A stretch of DNA of 64,000 nucleotides from Hydrogenophaga sp. SL48 (GCF_021729865.1 NZ_CP063400.1:1364001-1428000), one strand, 5' to 3'. Numbered from the stretch's first letter, positions 38,669 through 47,894 are shown. Program-made: numbers and translations. Notes: generated by a model from the sequence alone, not told the origin.

Positions 38669-41146
38669 ATGTCACTTGTCTCTCCTGAAGCTGATTACAG
38701 CAACTTCGTCCCCTTCAGTACTCATGTGGACACCCATGTGGTGAAGTCGCGGGAAGGGGATTACATGATTACCTGGCTCTTGAGCGGTTTTCCGTTCGTG
38801 GGTCGGGAGGATTGGGAGTTGGAGCACCGGCACAAGACGTTCAACAGTCTGCTGCAAAGCTTGCGCGCGCCAGATTTTGAGAACGTCGCATTCTGGGCAC
38901 ATGACGTGCGGCGACGCCGGCCTATCAAGACCAGTGCTCATTTTCCTCATCGCTTCAGTCAGGAGCTGCACGACAGCTACATGGAGCGCTTGTCCAGCAA
39001 GCGTCTTATGCAGAATGAGTTGTACCTGACGATGATCTATCGGCCGGTGGTCAGCGGAAAACGATTTGCAGCCATCTCCAGGGACATTGAAGTTCTGCGT
39101 CGCGAGGAAAAAGCCTATCTTGAGAAAATCTATGAACTGGTTGGCAACGTAGAGGCGTTACTCCAGGACTATTCGCCGTACCGCTTGGGTCTCTATGAAA
39201 GTATCAACAAGCAGGTGTTCTCGGAAAACTTGGAGTTTTTTGGATACCTTTTGAATCATGTCGATGAGCCGGTGCCGGTGTTGCCAGCGCCGATCTACAA
39301 TTACTTGCCCACGAGCAAGCACATGTTCTCGACGGGTAGTGGTGATTTTGCAATCCGTACGGCCAACGGAGACAATTATTACGGTGCGATTCTCAATATC
39401 AAAGAATATGCAGATAGTTCTTGGCCGGGAATTTTGAATGGTCTAAAGTACTTGGAATTCGAGTACATCGTTACGCACTCGTTCACGCCCATGAGTCGAT
39501 ACGACTCAATGAAGGCTCTGGAGCGCACCAAAGGTGCGATGTTGTCGTCAGAAGACAAGGCGGTCAGCCAAATCGTGGAGCTGGATTTTGCGATGGACCA
39601 GTTGGCTTCCGGGAATTTTGTTCTGGGACAATACCATTTCAATATGGCGATTTTTGCGTCAGATCAAGAAGAACTCTACAACAATATTTCTCAGGCTCGA
39701 GCTCAGCTATCGGGCGCCAGCTTCGTGACCGTGAAGGAAGATGTGGCAATTCCCGCAGCGTTTTACGCTCAGCTGCCTTGCAACTGGCGTTTTCGCCCTC
39801 GCATTGCCAATTTGAGCTCACTTAACTTTCTTGGCTTGTGCCCGTTGCATAATTTCGCAACCGGTAAACCTAACTTTAATCCGTGGGGCTCTTCTGTCAG
39901 TATTTTGCAGACGCTGAACAATCAGGCCTATCATTTCAATTTTCATGCTACCAAGCCAAACGAGTATTCGCTTGGTGAAAAGGCGATCGCCAACACGATG
40001 GTCATCGGCAAGTCCGGCACTGGTAAGACCGCGTTGATCAATTTTCTGCTCGCGCAAGTACAGAAGATTCAGCCTGAGCCCACCATCTTTTTCTTCGACA
40101 AAGACCGTGGCGCCGAGATTTTCATCCGTGCCTGCGGAGGCCGTTATTTCACGCTGGAGAAGGGGCGCCCAACTGGGTTCAATCCGCTGCAGTGCGACAA
40201 CACGCCAGAAAACGAACAGTTCCTGGTAGAGCTGATTCAGGCGCTGTGTGGCAAAGACAAGTATTCCCCATCTGAACAGGAGGACCTGATTCGCGCCGTG
40301 CGGGCCATTCTCGACACGCCCATGCATTTGCGAACCATGACCAACCTGCAGAAGAGCTTGCCCAACACGGGCGAAAACAGCCTCTTCGAATGCATTTCGG
40401 TCTGGTGCAAGGGCGGCCCGGCAGCATGGGTGTTCGACAACCCCAAGGACAACATCGACTTTTCAGGCTCCAACATCATCGGTTTCGACTACACCGAGGT
40501 GATCGAAGATGGCAAGACCCGCGAACCCATCATCCAATACCTGTTGCATCGCATGGAGAGCCTGATCGATGGACGTCCATTTATCTATGTGATGGACGAG
40601 TTCTGGAAAGTGCTGGAGGGCAAGGGCGGTCTTAAGGACTTTGCGAAGAACAAACAGAAGACCATCCGAAAGCAAAACGGCCTGGGCATTTTTGCGACAC
40701 AAAGCCCGCAAGACGCGCTCAATAGCGACATTTCGGCATCGTTGATTGAACAAACTGCCACGTTGATCTTGCTGCCCAACCCCAACGCCGATTCCAAAGA
40801 TTACCTGGAAGGTCTCAAGCTGACGCAGGCCGAATTTGAACTGGTGGTCGGGCTGGATGAGCGCAGCCGCTGTTTTCTGGTCAAGCAAGGACACAACGCG
40901 GTGTTGTGCCAACTCAACCTCAACGGCATGGACGACGAACTCGCTGTGTTGTCTGGCTCCAGCGACAACGTGGAGATCCTGACCGAATTGCTGCGCGAGC
41001 ACCCGACACCACAGCAACCAGACACTTGGTTGACCGAGTTTCACGCGCGGCGCAAAGGGTTGCGCACGCAGCGCAAGACGGCCATGGCCAACAGCCACGA
41101 ATACCTCCGCCATGCGCCCACGGAGGTGATCGAAGGCCAAATCTGA
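38669..41146 (+). CDS. virB4: VirB4-like secretion ATPase
   Basis: 825 aa. Largest T4SS ATPase, energising pilus biogenesis and substrate passage at the inner membrane. Walker A VIGKSGTGKTALINFLL (about 449-456), Walker B FIYVMDEFWKVLE (about 637), and the late motif GLGIFATQSPQDALNSDIS. Length is typical for the family. Intact and not interrupted by the nearby IS. Confidence 0.96.
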   Translation: MSLVSPEADYSNFVPFSTHVDTHVVKSREGDYMITWLLSGFPFVGREDWELEHRHKTFNSLLQSLRAPDFENVAFWAHDVRRRRPIKTSAHFPHRFSQELHDSYMERLSSKRLMQNELYLTMIYRPVVSGKRFAAISRDIEVLRREEKAYLEKIYELVGNVEALLQDYSPYRLGLYESINKQVFSENLEFFGYLLNHVDEPVPVLPAPIYNYLPTSKHMFSTGSGDFAIRTANGDNYYGAILNIKEYADSSWPGILNGLKYLEFEYIVTHSFTPMSRYDSMKALERTKGAMLSSEDKAVSQIVELDFAMDQLASGNFVLGQYHFNMAIFASDQEELYNNISQARAQLSGASFVTVKEDVAIPAAFYAQLPCNWRFRPRIANLSSLNFLGLCPLHNFATGKPNFNPWGSSVSILQTLNNQAYHFNFHATKPNEYSLGEKAIANTMVIGKSGTGKTALINFLLAQVQKIQPEPTIFFFDKDRGAEIFIRACGGRYFTLEKGRPTGFNPLQCDNTPENEQFLVELIQALCGKDKYSPSEQEDLIRAVRAILDTPMHLRTMTNLQKSLPNTGENSLFECISVWCKGGPAAWVFDNPKDNIDFSGSNIIGFDYTEVIEDGKTREPIIQYLLHRMESLIDGRPFIYVMDEFWKVLEGKGGLKDFAKNKQKTIRKQNGLGIFATQSPQDALNSDISASLIEQTATLILLPNPNADSKDYLEGLKLTQAEFELVVGLDERSRCFLVKQGHNAVLCQLNLNGMDDELAVLSGSSDNVEILTELLREHPTPQQPDTWLTEFHARRKGLRTQRKTAMANSHEYLRHAPTEVIEGQI

Positions 41147-41199
41147 GTGGTTTTGGTGCAGAGCCTCATTGGGGCAGTGATTTATTTTTCGAGGGAGTA

Positions 41200-41619
41200 A
41201 TGATGAAAACAAAAACATGGTCCTGGCTCTTGAGCGTGGTGCTCTTGAGTTCGGTCCCTGCCAGTGCGATGGCGGCTCAGGGGCAGTCGAAATGCGGAGG
41301 TCTTGCCCCTTCTGGAACCAGTACAGGCGGCGCCGCCTTCGACGACGATCTTCCTGCCGATCAAGACGTTTTTTCTTTCTGCGCGTTCGGTTACACGCCC
41401 CACTGCTGGGTGGGCGTCAACCCGATCGCCGGCACCTGGAAAATCGCCAACAACTACTGCTTCAATCCCAAGTGGACCAGCAAGTACGAGCAGATTTGCC
41501 CAAAAGGTCTCAAGCCTGGCACCTGGAAAAGCCCGGGAAAGGACCCCTTTCAGTACAAAGGAAAGCAGGGCGCACCCGACGGGCTGGAGGAGTGCCAACA
41601 CCTGATGGAAGGCTTCTGA
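41200..41619 (+). CDS. Small secreted cysteine-rich protein of the T4SS locus
   Basis: 139 aa from the ATG at 41200 (or from 41203, better spaced from GAGGGAG). Signal peptide (WSWLLSVVLLSSVPASAMA). The mature part has six cysteines (KCGGL, SFCAFG, HCWVGV, NYCFNP, QICPKG, EECQH), suggesting disulfides in the periplasm or outside. I do not recognise the family. It sits between virB4 and the IS, with another secreted protein beyond the IS. Could be an accessory surface protein or an immunity-type protein; no function assigned. Confidence 0.75.
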   Translation: MMKTKTWSWLLSVVLLSSVPASAMAAQGQSKCGGLAPSGTSTGGAAFDDDLPADQDVFSFCAFGYTPHCWVGVNPIAGTWKIANNYCFNPKWTSKYEQICPKGLKPGTWKSPGKDPFQYKGKQGAPDGLEECQHLMEGF

Positions 41620-41685
41620 GTCGGAGGGGTTTCCATGGGTGTTCAGGCCTGCCAGCGTGAGACCACTCATTCGATACATTCATAA

Positions 41686-42861
41686 GGAAGGTCTGCAAAA
41701 CCGCGGCGCCGTGGGCCGATGTGAGACAGTGACGTCATGAAGCAAATGAGCCTGGGCGAGAGCGGATTCGAGCGCAAGACCAAGAGAACGCGCAAGCGCG
41801 AGTTCCTCGACGAGATGAACCTGGTAGTGCCGTGGACCGAGCTGGTGTCGCTGATTGCACAGCATGCACCAACGCCTGGCGCCAAGGGTGGTCGTCCGCC
41901 GTTTGCCGTGCGAACCATGCTTCGCATTCACTTCCTGCAGCAGTGGTTCAACCTGTCCGACCCGGCGATGGAGGAGGCGCTGTACGACACGCCCATGTTT
42001 CGAGAGTTTGCGGGGCTGGACCAGGGTGAGGAGAACTTGCCTGACGAGAGCACCATCCTGCGCTTTCGCCATCTGCTCGAACAACACAACTTGAGCCTGC
42101 AATTGCTTGCCACGGTCAACGCCACCCTGGCCGACAAAGGCCTGCTGCTCAAGAGCGGTACGGTCGTCGACGCCACGCTCATTGCCGCCCCCAGCTCGAC
42201 CAAGAACAACAGCGGCGAACGCGACCCCGAGATGCATCAGACCAAGAAGGGCAACCAGTGGCACTTCGGGATGAAAGCGCATATTGGGGTCGATGCCGAA
42301 TCGGGCCTGGTGCACACCGTCAAGGCCACAGCGGCCAACGCGCACGACATCACCCAGGCCAGCGAACTGCTGCACGGCGACGAAACCGATGTCTTTGCCG
42401 ACTCTGGCTACCGGGGCGTTCACAAGCGCGATGAGGTGATCAAGGACCATCCCGAGGTCCACTGGTACGTGGCCATGATGCCCAGCCATCGCAAGGCGCT
42501 GGACAAGGAAACGCCCATGGGCTCGATCATGGAAGCGCTGGAGAAAACCAAGGCGCGCATCCGAGCCAAGGTCGAACACCCGTTCCGGGTGATCAAGCGC
42601 CAGTTCGGATATGTGAAGGTGCGCTACCGGGGATTGGCCAAGAACACGGCGCAGCTGCACACCCTGTTTGCGTTGTCCAACATCTGGATGGTGCGCCGAA
42701 CGCTTTTGAAGGAGACCCGAGGATGAGTGCGTCCGAATGCGGCCAACGGCCACGAATCAGGGCGAAATCGGCCAACAAAGCGCCCTCGTGAGCCTGAAAT
42801 CGCCATCATTTGAAATTGCATGCATCACCTCGCGCCGTAGCGGGTGTTGTGCAGACCTTCC
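41686..42861 (+). mobile_element. Intact IS5-family insertion sequence (1176 bp)
   Basis: Terminal inverted repeats GGAAGGTCTGCA (41686-41697) and TGCAGACCTTCC (42850-42861), flanked by ATAA on both sides (41682-41685 and 42862-42865), a 4-bp target duplication typical of the IS5 group. Contains one transposase gene. Removing it joins CATTC with ATAAGAAATC, so no gene was broken. Confidence 0.93.
41737..42726 (+). CDS. IS5-family transposase
   Basis: 329 aa, full length. DDE catalytic residues fall in SGTVVDATLIAAPSS (D), TDVFADSGYRGVHKR (D) and IRAKVEHPFRVIKRQFGYVK (E, with the Y-x2-R-x3-E-x6-K-like signature). N-terminal part carries the usual DUF772-type helix-turn-helix (GRPPFAVRTMLRIHFLQQW). 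Intact, so the element may be active. Confidence 0.96.
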   Translation: MKQMSLGESGFERKTKRTRKREFLDEMNLVVPWTELVSLIAQHAPTPGAKGGRPPFAVRTMLRIHFLQQWFNLSDPAMEEALYDTPMFREFAGLDQGEENLPDESTILRFRHLLEQHNLSLQLLATVNATLADKGLLLKSGTVVDATLIAAPSSTKNNSGERDPEMHQTKKGNQWHFGMKAHIGVDAESGLVHTVKATAANAHDITQASELLHGDETDVFADSGYRGVHKRDEVIKDHPEVHWYVAMMPSHRKALDKETPMGSIMEALEKTKARIRAKVEHPFRVIKRQFGYVKVRYRGLAKNTAQLHTLFALSNIWMVRRTLLKETRG

Positions 42862-42882
42862 ATAAGAAATCAAGGAGGAATT

Positions 42883-43446
42883 ATGTGCTTCGCTAGAAAT
42901 ACACGCCAGACACTGGCATTGATCATTGGGACCGTCTTGCTGGGTGCTGCGCCATTGGCGTCCGCTGGCATGTTTGATTCAATCAAACCACCCAAGCCAG
43001 GTGAGATGCCGGAGGCTCCAAAACCACCGGAGTTACCGGAATTGCCGGAGCTACCCAGTTTCGAGGGAAAGATGCCTCGGCCAGGCCAATCTGCTGGCCT
43101 TCAAGTGTCTTGTTTACAGCAAGGAAAAATGGACATGACCCGTCCGTCGCTCCCCTTGTTGTCTTGCTGGGAAAGCCCGGTGGCCAGTGGCGAGACGCTG
43201 GAAGAGATTCAAAAGGCATGCACCGTGCAAATGACGCCGATGACCGACGTTCAATCCACGCTCGTACCCAAATGCCCTTCCAAAGCCCTTGGTACCTGCA
43301 TTAATGCCAAAAACGGAAAGAGCAGCAAGAGCGATCACTATCACTACACGCCGCAAACCCCTCTCGAATGGATCAAGGCCAAGAAGAACTGCGAGAAGGC
43401 GGGTGGTGAATGGTATGGGTTGGGTAATCCGACATCGTGGTTCTGA
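42883..43446 (+). CDS. Secreted proline-rich protein of the T4SS locus
   Basis: 187 aa. Signal peptide (to about PLASAG), then the repeat-like EAPKPPELPELPELPSFEG, followed by a cysteine-containing domain (SCLQQGK, LSCWES, KACTVQM, PKCPSK, GTCINAK, KNCEKAGGEWYG). The strong ribosome site AAGGAGG lies just outside the right end of the IS. Function unknown. Its Cys-rich design and position echo the 139-aa protein on the other side of the IS, but I could not establish homology by eye. Confidence 0.75.
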   Translation: MCFARNTRQTLALIIGTVLLGAAPLASAGMFDSIKPPKPGEMPEAPKPPELPELPELPSFEGKMPRPGQSAGLQVSCLQQGKMDMTRPSLPLLSCWESPVASGETLEEIQKACTVQMTPMTDVQSTLVPKCPSKALGTCINAKNGKSSKSDHYHYTPQTPLEWIKAKKNCEKAGGEWYGLGNPTSWF

Positions 43447-43475
43447 GAAAAGAGCCGCGCCTGCGAAGACTTACA

Positions 43476-43506
43476 AAATGTGCACATTTAGCTGTCAGAT
43501 GTGACA
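43476..43506. promoter_or_regulatory. Tandem palindromes upstream of the lipoprotein/virB5 segment
   Basis: AAATGTGCACATTT (43476-43489) is a perfect 14-bp palindrome; TGTCA-GATG-TGACA (43493-43506) is a second inverted repeat four bases later. They lie in a 208-bp gap otherwise empty of genes and may mark an internal promoter for virB5 to virD4. Half-site AAATGTG recalls CRP/FNR-type sites. Confidence 0.45.
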
Positions 43507-43654
43507 GGGGGTAAGTCGATGGACCACAAATGGTGGCTATGCTCACCCGGTTCCCAGGCGAGGCAAACACAGACGACGCACAGATTGCGTGCACTGGGTT
43601 TGGCCGATTGATCAACGTTTCGCTCCGCGCGAACACCAAGGCAGGAAAAAGACC

Positions 43655-44020
43655 ATGACACACATCCCCAAAGACCCCCTGATTTTGTTGAGCCGCCGGC
43701 GACTGCTCGGGCGTTTGGCGCTGGGCGGTTCGGCCGCTTTGGCGTTGGCGGCTTGTGGGGGCGGGGGCGGTGGTGACGATTCGGAGGGCATTGATCTTCG
43801 GGCTGCTTATGACAGGGTTGTTGAAGGCATGACCAGAGCACAAGTCGTCCGCGCGGTCGGAAGAGACCCCAATTCGGTCAGCTCCGATGAGACGTTGTAT
43901 TGGAGTGAAAATGGTCAGCAGCTCGAAGTTGATATTTTTGAGCCGACCGGACTTACGTATTATGTGCGTTGGGACAGTCTGGTGGTCCCATACGGAAATT
44001 TAAGAAAAGACTTCTTCTGA
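43655..44020 (+). CDS. Lipoprotein with twin-arginine-like leader
   Basis: 121 aa. Leader SRRRLLGRLALGGSAALALAAC combines consecutive arginines with a lipobox (LAAC), so Tat export of a lipoprotein is possible. After a glycine run, AAYDRVVEGMTRAQVVRAVG and QLEVDIFEPTGLTYYVRWD resemble the small BamE/SmpA-like outer-membrane lipoprotein fold. It lies just before virB5. Ribosome site AGGA. It could be an outer-membrane factor of the apparatus or an immunity protein. Low certainty of role. Confidence 0.7.
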   Translation: MTHIPKDPLILLSRRRLLGRLALGGSAALALAACGGGGGGDDSEGIDLRAAYDRVVEGMTRAQVVRAVGRDPNSVSSDETLYWSENGQQLEVDIFEPTGLTYYVRWDSLVVPYGNLRKDFF

Positions 44021-44048
44021 AACTTGCCTTAGCTCACTTTTGGGGAAT

Positions 44049-44735
44049 ATGGTGATTAAGTATTTGATGGCACTTTTTGTATTCTTAGCTCCGAGTTTTG
44101 TGATGGCGCAATGGGCTGTATACGACCAAAAAGTATACGAAGAACTGACGAAAATTAATAACATCACTTCACTTGGACGTAACGATAATCTCGGTGGTGA
44201 TTTTCGAGGGGCCATCTCCAGCTCATCCTCGGGCCAAGATGTCACCTTGGGTACGGGTTCCAATCAGGCAGTCTTGAAAGGGCTGGACACCAAGTTTGAA
44301 ACCATTACGGTGGACAACCCGGAAAAGTACATTGGTACTGAGCAAGATTGTGGTTCTAATTCCGCACAATTCCTCAAGCATTACAACGCCTGTGCCGGGC
44401 TGAGAAACCTGCGCCTACAAACCCTCAAGCAAAGCCAAGACATGCTTAAGGTATTGAATAAAAGGCGTGAACAAATCGTGAACTTGGTGACTGCGTCCCG
44501 TGGTGTCAGTGACAAATCAGGCCAAATGCAGCGCTATCACTTTGAACTGCAAGCCCAACAATCGTTGTTGCAAACCGACGCGATGCAGTTGCAGGTGTTG
44601 ATGGATGGTTACAAGCAGCGGGAAAAGACCTACGAAATGCAAATGGTCGAGGCCAAGCGCGAGCGCGACACGGGTCGGTTCGATGCTGGCAAAGGCGCGT
44701 TGCGCAAGCCTGCTGTGCCGTTTTTGGTGAACTGA
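44049..44735 (+). CDS. virB5: VirB5-like pilus-tip protein
   Basis: 228 aa. Signal peptide (to about SFVMAQ), then a mostly helical protein with AVYDQKVYEELTKINNI at the N-terminus and the long C-terminal helices QMQRYHFELQAQQSLLQ and EKTYEMQMVEAKRERDTGRF. Position immediately before virB6 and the helical design identify it as the VirB5 minor pilin, though sequence conservation in this family is low. Two cysteines (DCGS, NACAG) may form a disulfide. Confidence 0.8.
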   Translation: MVIKYLMALFVFLAPSFVMAQWAVYDQKVYEELTKINNITSLGRNDNLGGDFRGAISSSSSGQDVTLGTGSNQAVLKGLDTKFETITVDNPEKYIGTEQDCGSNSAQFLKHYNACAGLRNLRLQTLKQSQDMLKVLNKRREQIVNLVTASRGVSDKSGQMQRYHFELQAQQSLLQTDAMQLQVLMDGYKQREKTYEMQMVEAKRERDTGRFDAGKGALRKPAVPFLVN

Positions 44736-44790
44736 TGCTGACTGCACGTATGTCAGCCGCCGTGCATTTGTTTGTTTCTGGGGAATTATA

Positions 44791-46422
44791 ATGCCTGCTT
44801 GTTCCGCTGCGGGAGTGTTGGCTGTAGGGGCCACGTTTGGGCTGAGCGGTATCATCGGCGCAGGCGCCGATTTGTTGACGGTGCTCAACGATGCATTTTT
44901 CTATTGCTCGGTGCGTGAATACATCATGGACGACATCATCCAGGGGCCCTACAGGGAACTGGTCGCACAAAAGCTCGCCATGGCATTGGGGGTGATGTCC
45001 ACCGTGATCATGACCATCTGGGTCTCCTATCAAGGGTTTCAGATCATCACGGGTGCCAACCGAAACCCCATCGTGCCGTTGTTCATTCAGACCGGCAAGA
45101 TGGTCTTGATCTTGTCGCTGGTGGGGCTTGTGGCAGCCAATTCACCCGTGATTGTGGACTGGGTGGGTAATTTCAAAAACTTGATCTCACAAGCCGTGGC
45201 CAACGGTGCAGACATCACAATCCTCGTTGACCTGAATCTGGGCATCACCTCGCTGCTCAACTCCATCACAGAATCCATGAAGGCGGTGGACAACGGCAAG
45301 GACCCGAACACCATCACCACCACCGTGGGCTTGATCGGGCAGAGCGGTCCGGCGATGCTGGTGGCGGTGTTGTTGATGTTGAGCGAGCTGTCCGTCACGT
45401 TGGCCATCATGCTGGCGCCGCTGTTCATCTTCTTTTTGCTCTTTCAGCAAACCACAGCCCTGTTTTGGTCTTGGGCCAAGTTCGTTCTAGGTGCGCTGTT
45501 TTCGATGGCCACCTTGACATTGATTGGCGCCTTGGTGTTGAAGGCAACTGCCATTTATGGCGGTTCGGTGGTTGTGGCGTATTACGGCGGCTTGCTGTCT
45601 GGCACCAGCTTGTTTGATATTTCAGGCAGCTCGTTGCGATTGGCGGCGTTGGGAGCCTTGATGTCGGCCATCATCATGGCCATCCCCCACACCATCATGC
45701 AGTTTTTCGGTGCAGGCGCAGGCTTTGCCGCCGGGGCGTTCGGGTTTGCAGGCGCTGGTGCTGTGGCGGGCAGTTTGGGCGCGGCCAAGGGGCTGGGCAC
45801 TGGAGCGGGATTTGCTGCGTTGGGCCAGAACCAGCCGCAAAACAACGGAGCCACCGTTCAAGCCGGTTCTGGCAGCCAGCCCGGCAATGCGCCGGGCCAG
45901 ATCGGTGGTTCCCAGTCGCTGACCCAGTCGGGATACAGCGGTTCAAGCAACGGTGGGGTTTACAGCGCGCAATCAGCGATTGGGCGGTTCAACTCGGAGG
46001 CTTCGCAAATGGGCTCCGAGAGCGATGCTTCCATGGGGCCTCGGAATGTGGCTGGATCCAGAGGGTTGGCCAATGACAGTGGGTTCACGGGCTTTCAGTC
46101 CGTTCGCCAGAACCAGAACGCGATGCAGCAGTCAGGCGAGTTGCGTCGCGACGGGTCGATGGGCAACCCGCCGACTGGAAACCACGAGGTCGTGGCCCGC
46201 GACGCGCAAGACATGACTTTGGATGAAAAGCGGGGTGTTTACACAACGCCCAGCACCGACGCTGTGCTGGCAGGCAGTGCAGGTCGCGGTGGTGATCTTC
46301 GAGTATCTGGATCGGACACAAGCGTCCATGCTGCAGACAAGGTGCTTGTAGCCAAAAACGAAGCGCAGCCCGCGCGTCCGACAGTTCCCTATGGCAACAA
46401 CGGCAACACAAGAGCCACTTGA
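44791..46422 (+). CDS. virB6: VirB6-like polytopic inner-membrane protein
   Basis: 543 aa. Several membrane helices between about 60 and 335 (including VMSTVIMTIWVSYQGFQIIT, MVLILSLVGLVAANSPVIV, MLVAVLLMLSELSVTLAIML), matching the TrbL/VirB6 family that lines the substrate path. From about residue 355 the protein becomes a low-complexity Gly/Ser/Asn/Gln-rich cytoplasmic-like tail of nearly 190 residues, longer than in classical VirB6 (about 290 aa). Long C-terminal extensions also occur in X-T4SS VirB6 proteins (from memory). Confidence 0.9.
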   Translation: MPACSAAGVLAVGATFGLSGIIGAGADLLTVLNDAFFYCSVREYIMDDIIQGPYRELVAQKLAMALGVMSTVIMTIWVSYQGFQIITGANRNPIVPLFIQTGKMVLILSLVGLVAANSPVIVDWVGNFKNLISQAVANGADITILVDLNLGITSLLNSITESMKAVDNGKDPNTITTTVGLIGQSGPAMLVAVLLMLSELSVTLAIMLAPLFIFFLLFQQTTALFWSWAKFVLGALFSMATLTLIGALVLKATAIYGGSVVVAYYGGLLSGTSLFDISGSSLRLAALGALMSAIIMAIPHTIMQFFGAGAGFAAGAFGFAGAGAVAGSLGAAKGLGTGAGFAALGQNQPQNNGATVQAGSGSQPGNAPGQIGGSQSLTQSGYSGSSNGGVYSAQSAIGRFNSEASQMGSESDASMGPRNVAGSRGLANDSGFTGFQSVRQNQNAMQQSGELRRDGSMGNPPTGNHEVVARDAQDMTLDEKRGVYTTPSTDAVLAGSAGRGGDLRVSGSDTSVHAADKVLVAKNEAQPARPTVPYGNNGNTRAT

Positions 46423-46459
46423 TGTTGAACAACTGAGCTTTTTAATTCGCGAATACAAC

Positions 46460-46891
46460 ATGACCAAGACGAAAACAAAGAAGACATGGGATCAACTGTC
46501 GCGCGCGGTGGCAAGCGTGTTCGCGCTGGGCCTCCTCCAAGCCTGTGCCGTGCCCAAGGCCGTTGACATCGCCGACAACTGGAGGCCTATCAACACACTG
46601 AGCGCCACACCACAGGAAATCCCGCTCAAGGAAGAGGCTGAGTTGCTGCGGTTTCAGATGCTGCCGACCGACGCGACCTTGCGCAACATGCTGGAGCGCT
46701 GGGCCAAAGAGTACGGCGGTACGCTGGATTGGCAGTACCCGAGCGACCTGACGCTGGTGAGCGGTCTTGAGTCTGTCAAAGACAACAACCTTCAGCGTGC
46801 CCTCAACACGGTGCGCCGCAGCTATGCAGCGCAGAAGCTTCGTGTTCAGGTGTCGGCCAGCAAAGCGGTACTGGTCACACGCATGCCTTGA
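46460..46891 (+). CDS. virB7: VirB7-like outer-membrane lipoprotein with N0-like domain
   Basis: 143 aa, three times the length of Agrobacterium VirB7. Signal ending in the lipobox LLQAC (C29). Then a VirB9-binding segment NWRPINTLSATPQEIPL and a globular domain (about 58-140) with LPTDATLRNMLERWAKEYGG, DWQYPSDLTLV and RSYAAQKLRVQVSASKAVLV, i.e. the N0/TcpQ-like fold seen in VirB7 of the Xanthomonas killing T4SS, where it forms an extra ring around the core complex. The identification is from recalled family features; it is the best single marker that this is an X-T4SS. Confidence 0.87.
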   Translation: MTKTKTKKTWDQLSRAVASVFALGLLQACAVPKAVDIADNWRPINTLSATPQEIPLKEEAELLRFQMLPTDATLRNMLERWAKEYGGTLDWQYPSDLTLVSGLESVKDNNLQRALNTVRRSYAAQKLRVQVSASKAVLVTRMP

Positions 46892-46948
46892 GGGGGCGGT
46901 TGAGATCAGGTTTTGCGGGTGTGGATCAACAAGGTTTTCAGGGCTGAT

Positions 46949-47845
46949 ATGGCATTGTTCAAACGGGAGCTGTCCGAGGCTTCTCAGGAGATTCTCAAGA
47001 AATCGATGGACTTTGAGTCGAACGTGATTTCCATGGTCAAGCGCAGCGAGCGCCGAGCCTGGACCGTGGCGATGGGGTCGATGGCATTGACGGTGTTGAT
47101 GGCAGGTGGCATTGCCTACATGCTGCCGCTCAAAGAAAAGGTGCCCTACTTGGTGACGGTGGACCTGAAGCGCAGCACGAGCACGATTTCGCCGCTGCGG
47201 GACAACGTGGCCGCCACCGGCATCTACGCGAGCGAGGCGCTGAACCGCAGCCATGTGGCGCGTTTTGTGCAGGCCCGTGAGGGGTACGACTACGACACCA
47301 TCAACGAGCACGATTGGGAGTATGTGGCGGCGATGTCGAACGATCAGGTTAAGGGCTTGTTTGTGAAGCAGTTCGACGGGACGAACAACAGCCCGGAAAA
47401 GCGCTGGGGCCGCAACATCGCGATCCGCGTCAAGGTCAACAGCATTGTGTTCAATGGCCTGGACGAAGAGCGCGGCGCGAGGCCTACCGGTGCCACGGTT
47501 CGGTTTGAAAAGTGGAAGTTCGACAAGACCACGGGCAAGAGCGACTACCTGAGCAGCCACGTCGGAACAATGACGTACGAGTACAAGACCAACCTGAAGA
47601 TGAGCGACAACCTGCGCTTGCGCAATCCGTTGGGGTTCCAGGTGACGGCGTTCAGGGTGGATGACGAGTTCAACGCGCCGGTGTTCAAGTCGGCGAACCA
47701 GGATGCAGGTGTGCCGCTGCTGAATGAGGAGGAGGGCGTGACGCACCGTGGCTCGGACGTGGCGGGGGCGGCGCAAGCGCCAGCTGCCGCAGTTCAGCAG
47801 CCGAATTTGCCCGGTGCGCCAGCGACACCAACACAAGGGCAGTGA
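46949..47845 (+). CDS. virB8: VirB8-like inner-membrane assembly factor
   Basis: 298 aa. Short cytoplasmic N-terminus (MALFKRELSE), one membrane helix (about 37-58) and a periplasmic NTF2-like domain (LKEKVPYLVTVDLKRSTSTI, YDYDTINEHDWEYVAAMSNDQ, NPLGFQVTAFRVDDEF). C-terminal tail is Ala/Pro/Gln-rich. The ATG at 46949 has CAGGG before it; in-frame TTG/GTG starts upstream are less likely. Confidence 0.93.
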   Translation: MALFKRELSEASQEILKKSMDFESNVISMVKRSERRAWTVAMGSMALTVLMAGGIAYMLPLKEKVPYLVTVDLKRSTSTISPLRDNVAATGIYASEALNRSHVARFVQAREGYDYDTINEHDWEYVAAMSNDQVKGLFVKQFDGTNNSPEKRWGRNIAIRVKVNSIVFNGLDEERGARPTGATVRFEKWKFDKTTGKSDYLSSHVGTMTYEYKTNLKMSDNLRLRNPLGFQVTAFRVDDEFNAPVFKSANQDAGVPLLNEEEGVTHRGSDVAGAAQAPAAAVQQPNLPGAPATPTQGQ

Positions 47846-47894
47846 TGTTTTCAGAATCCAACGATTTTTCCGGAATGAACAGGGGCAGCCAAAA

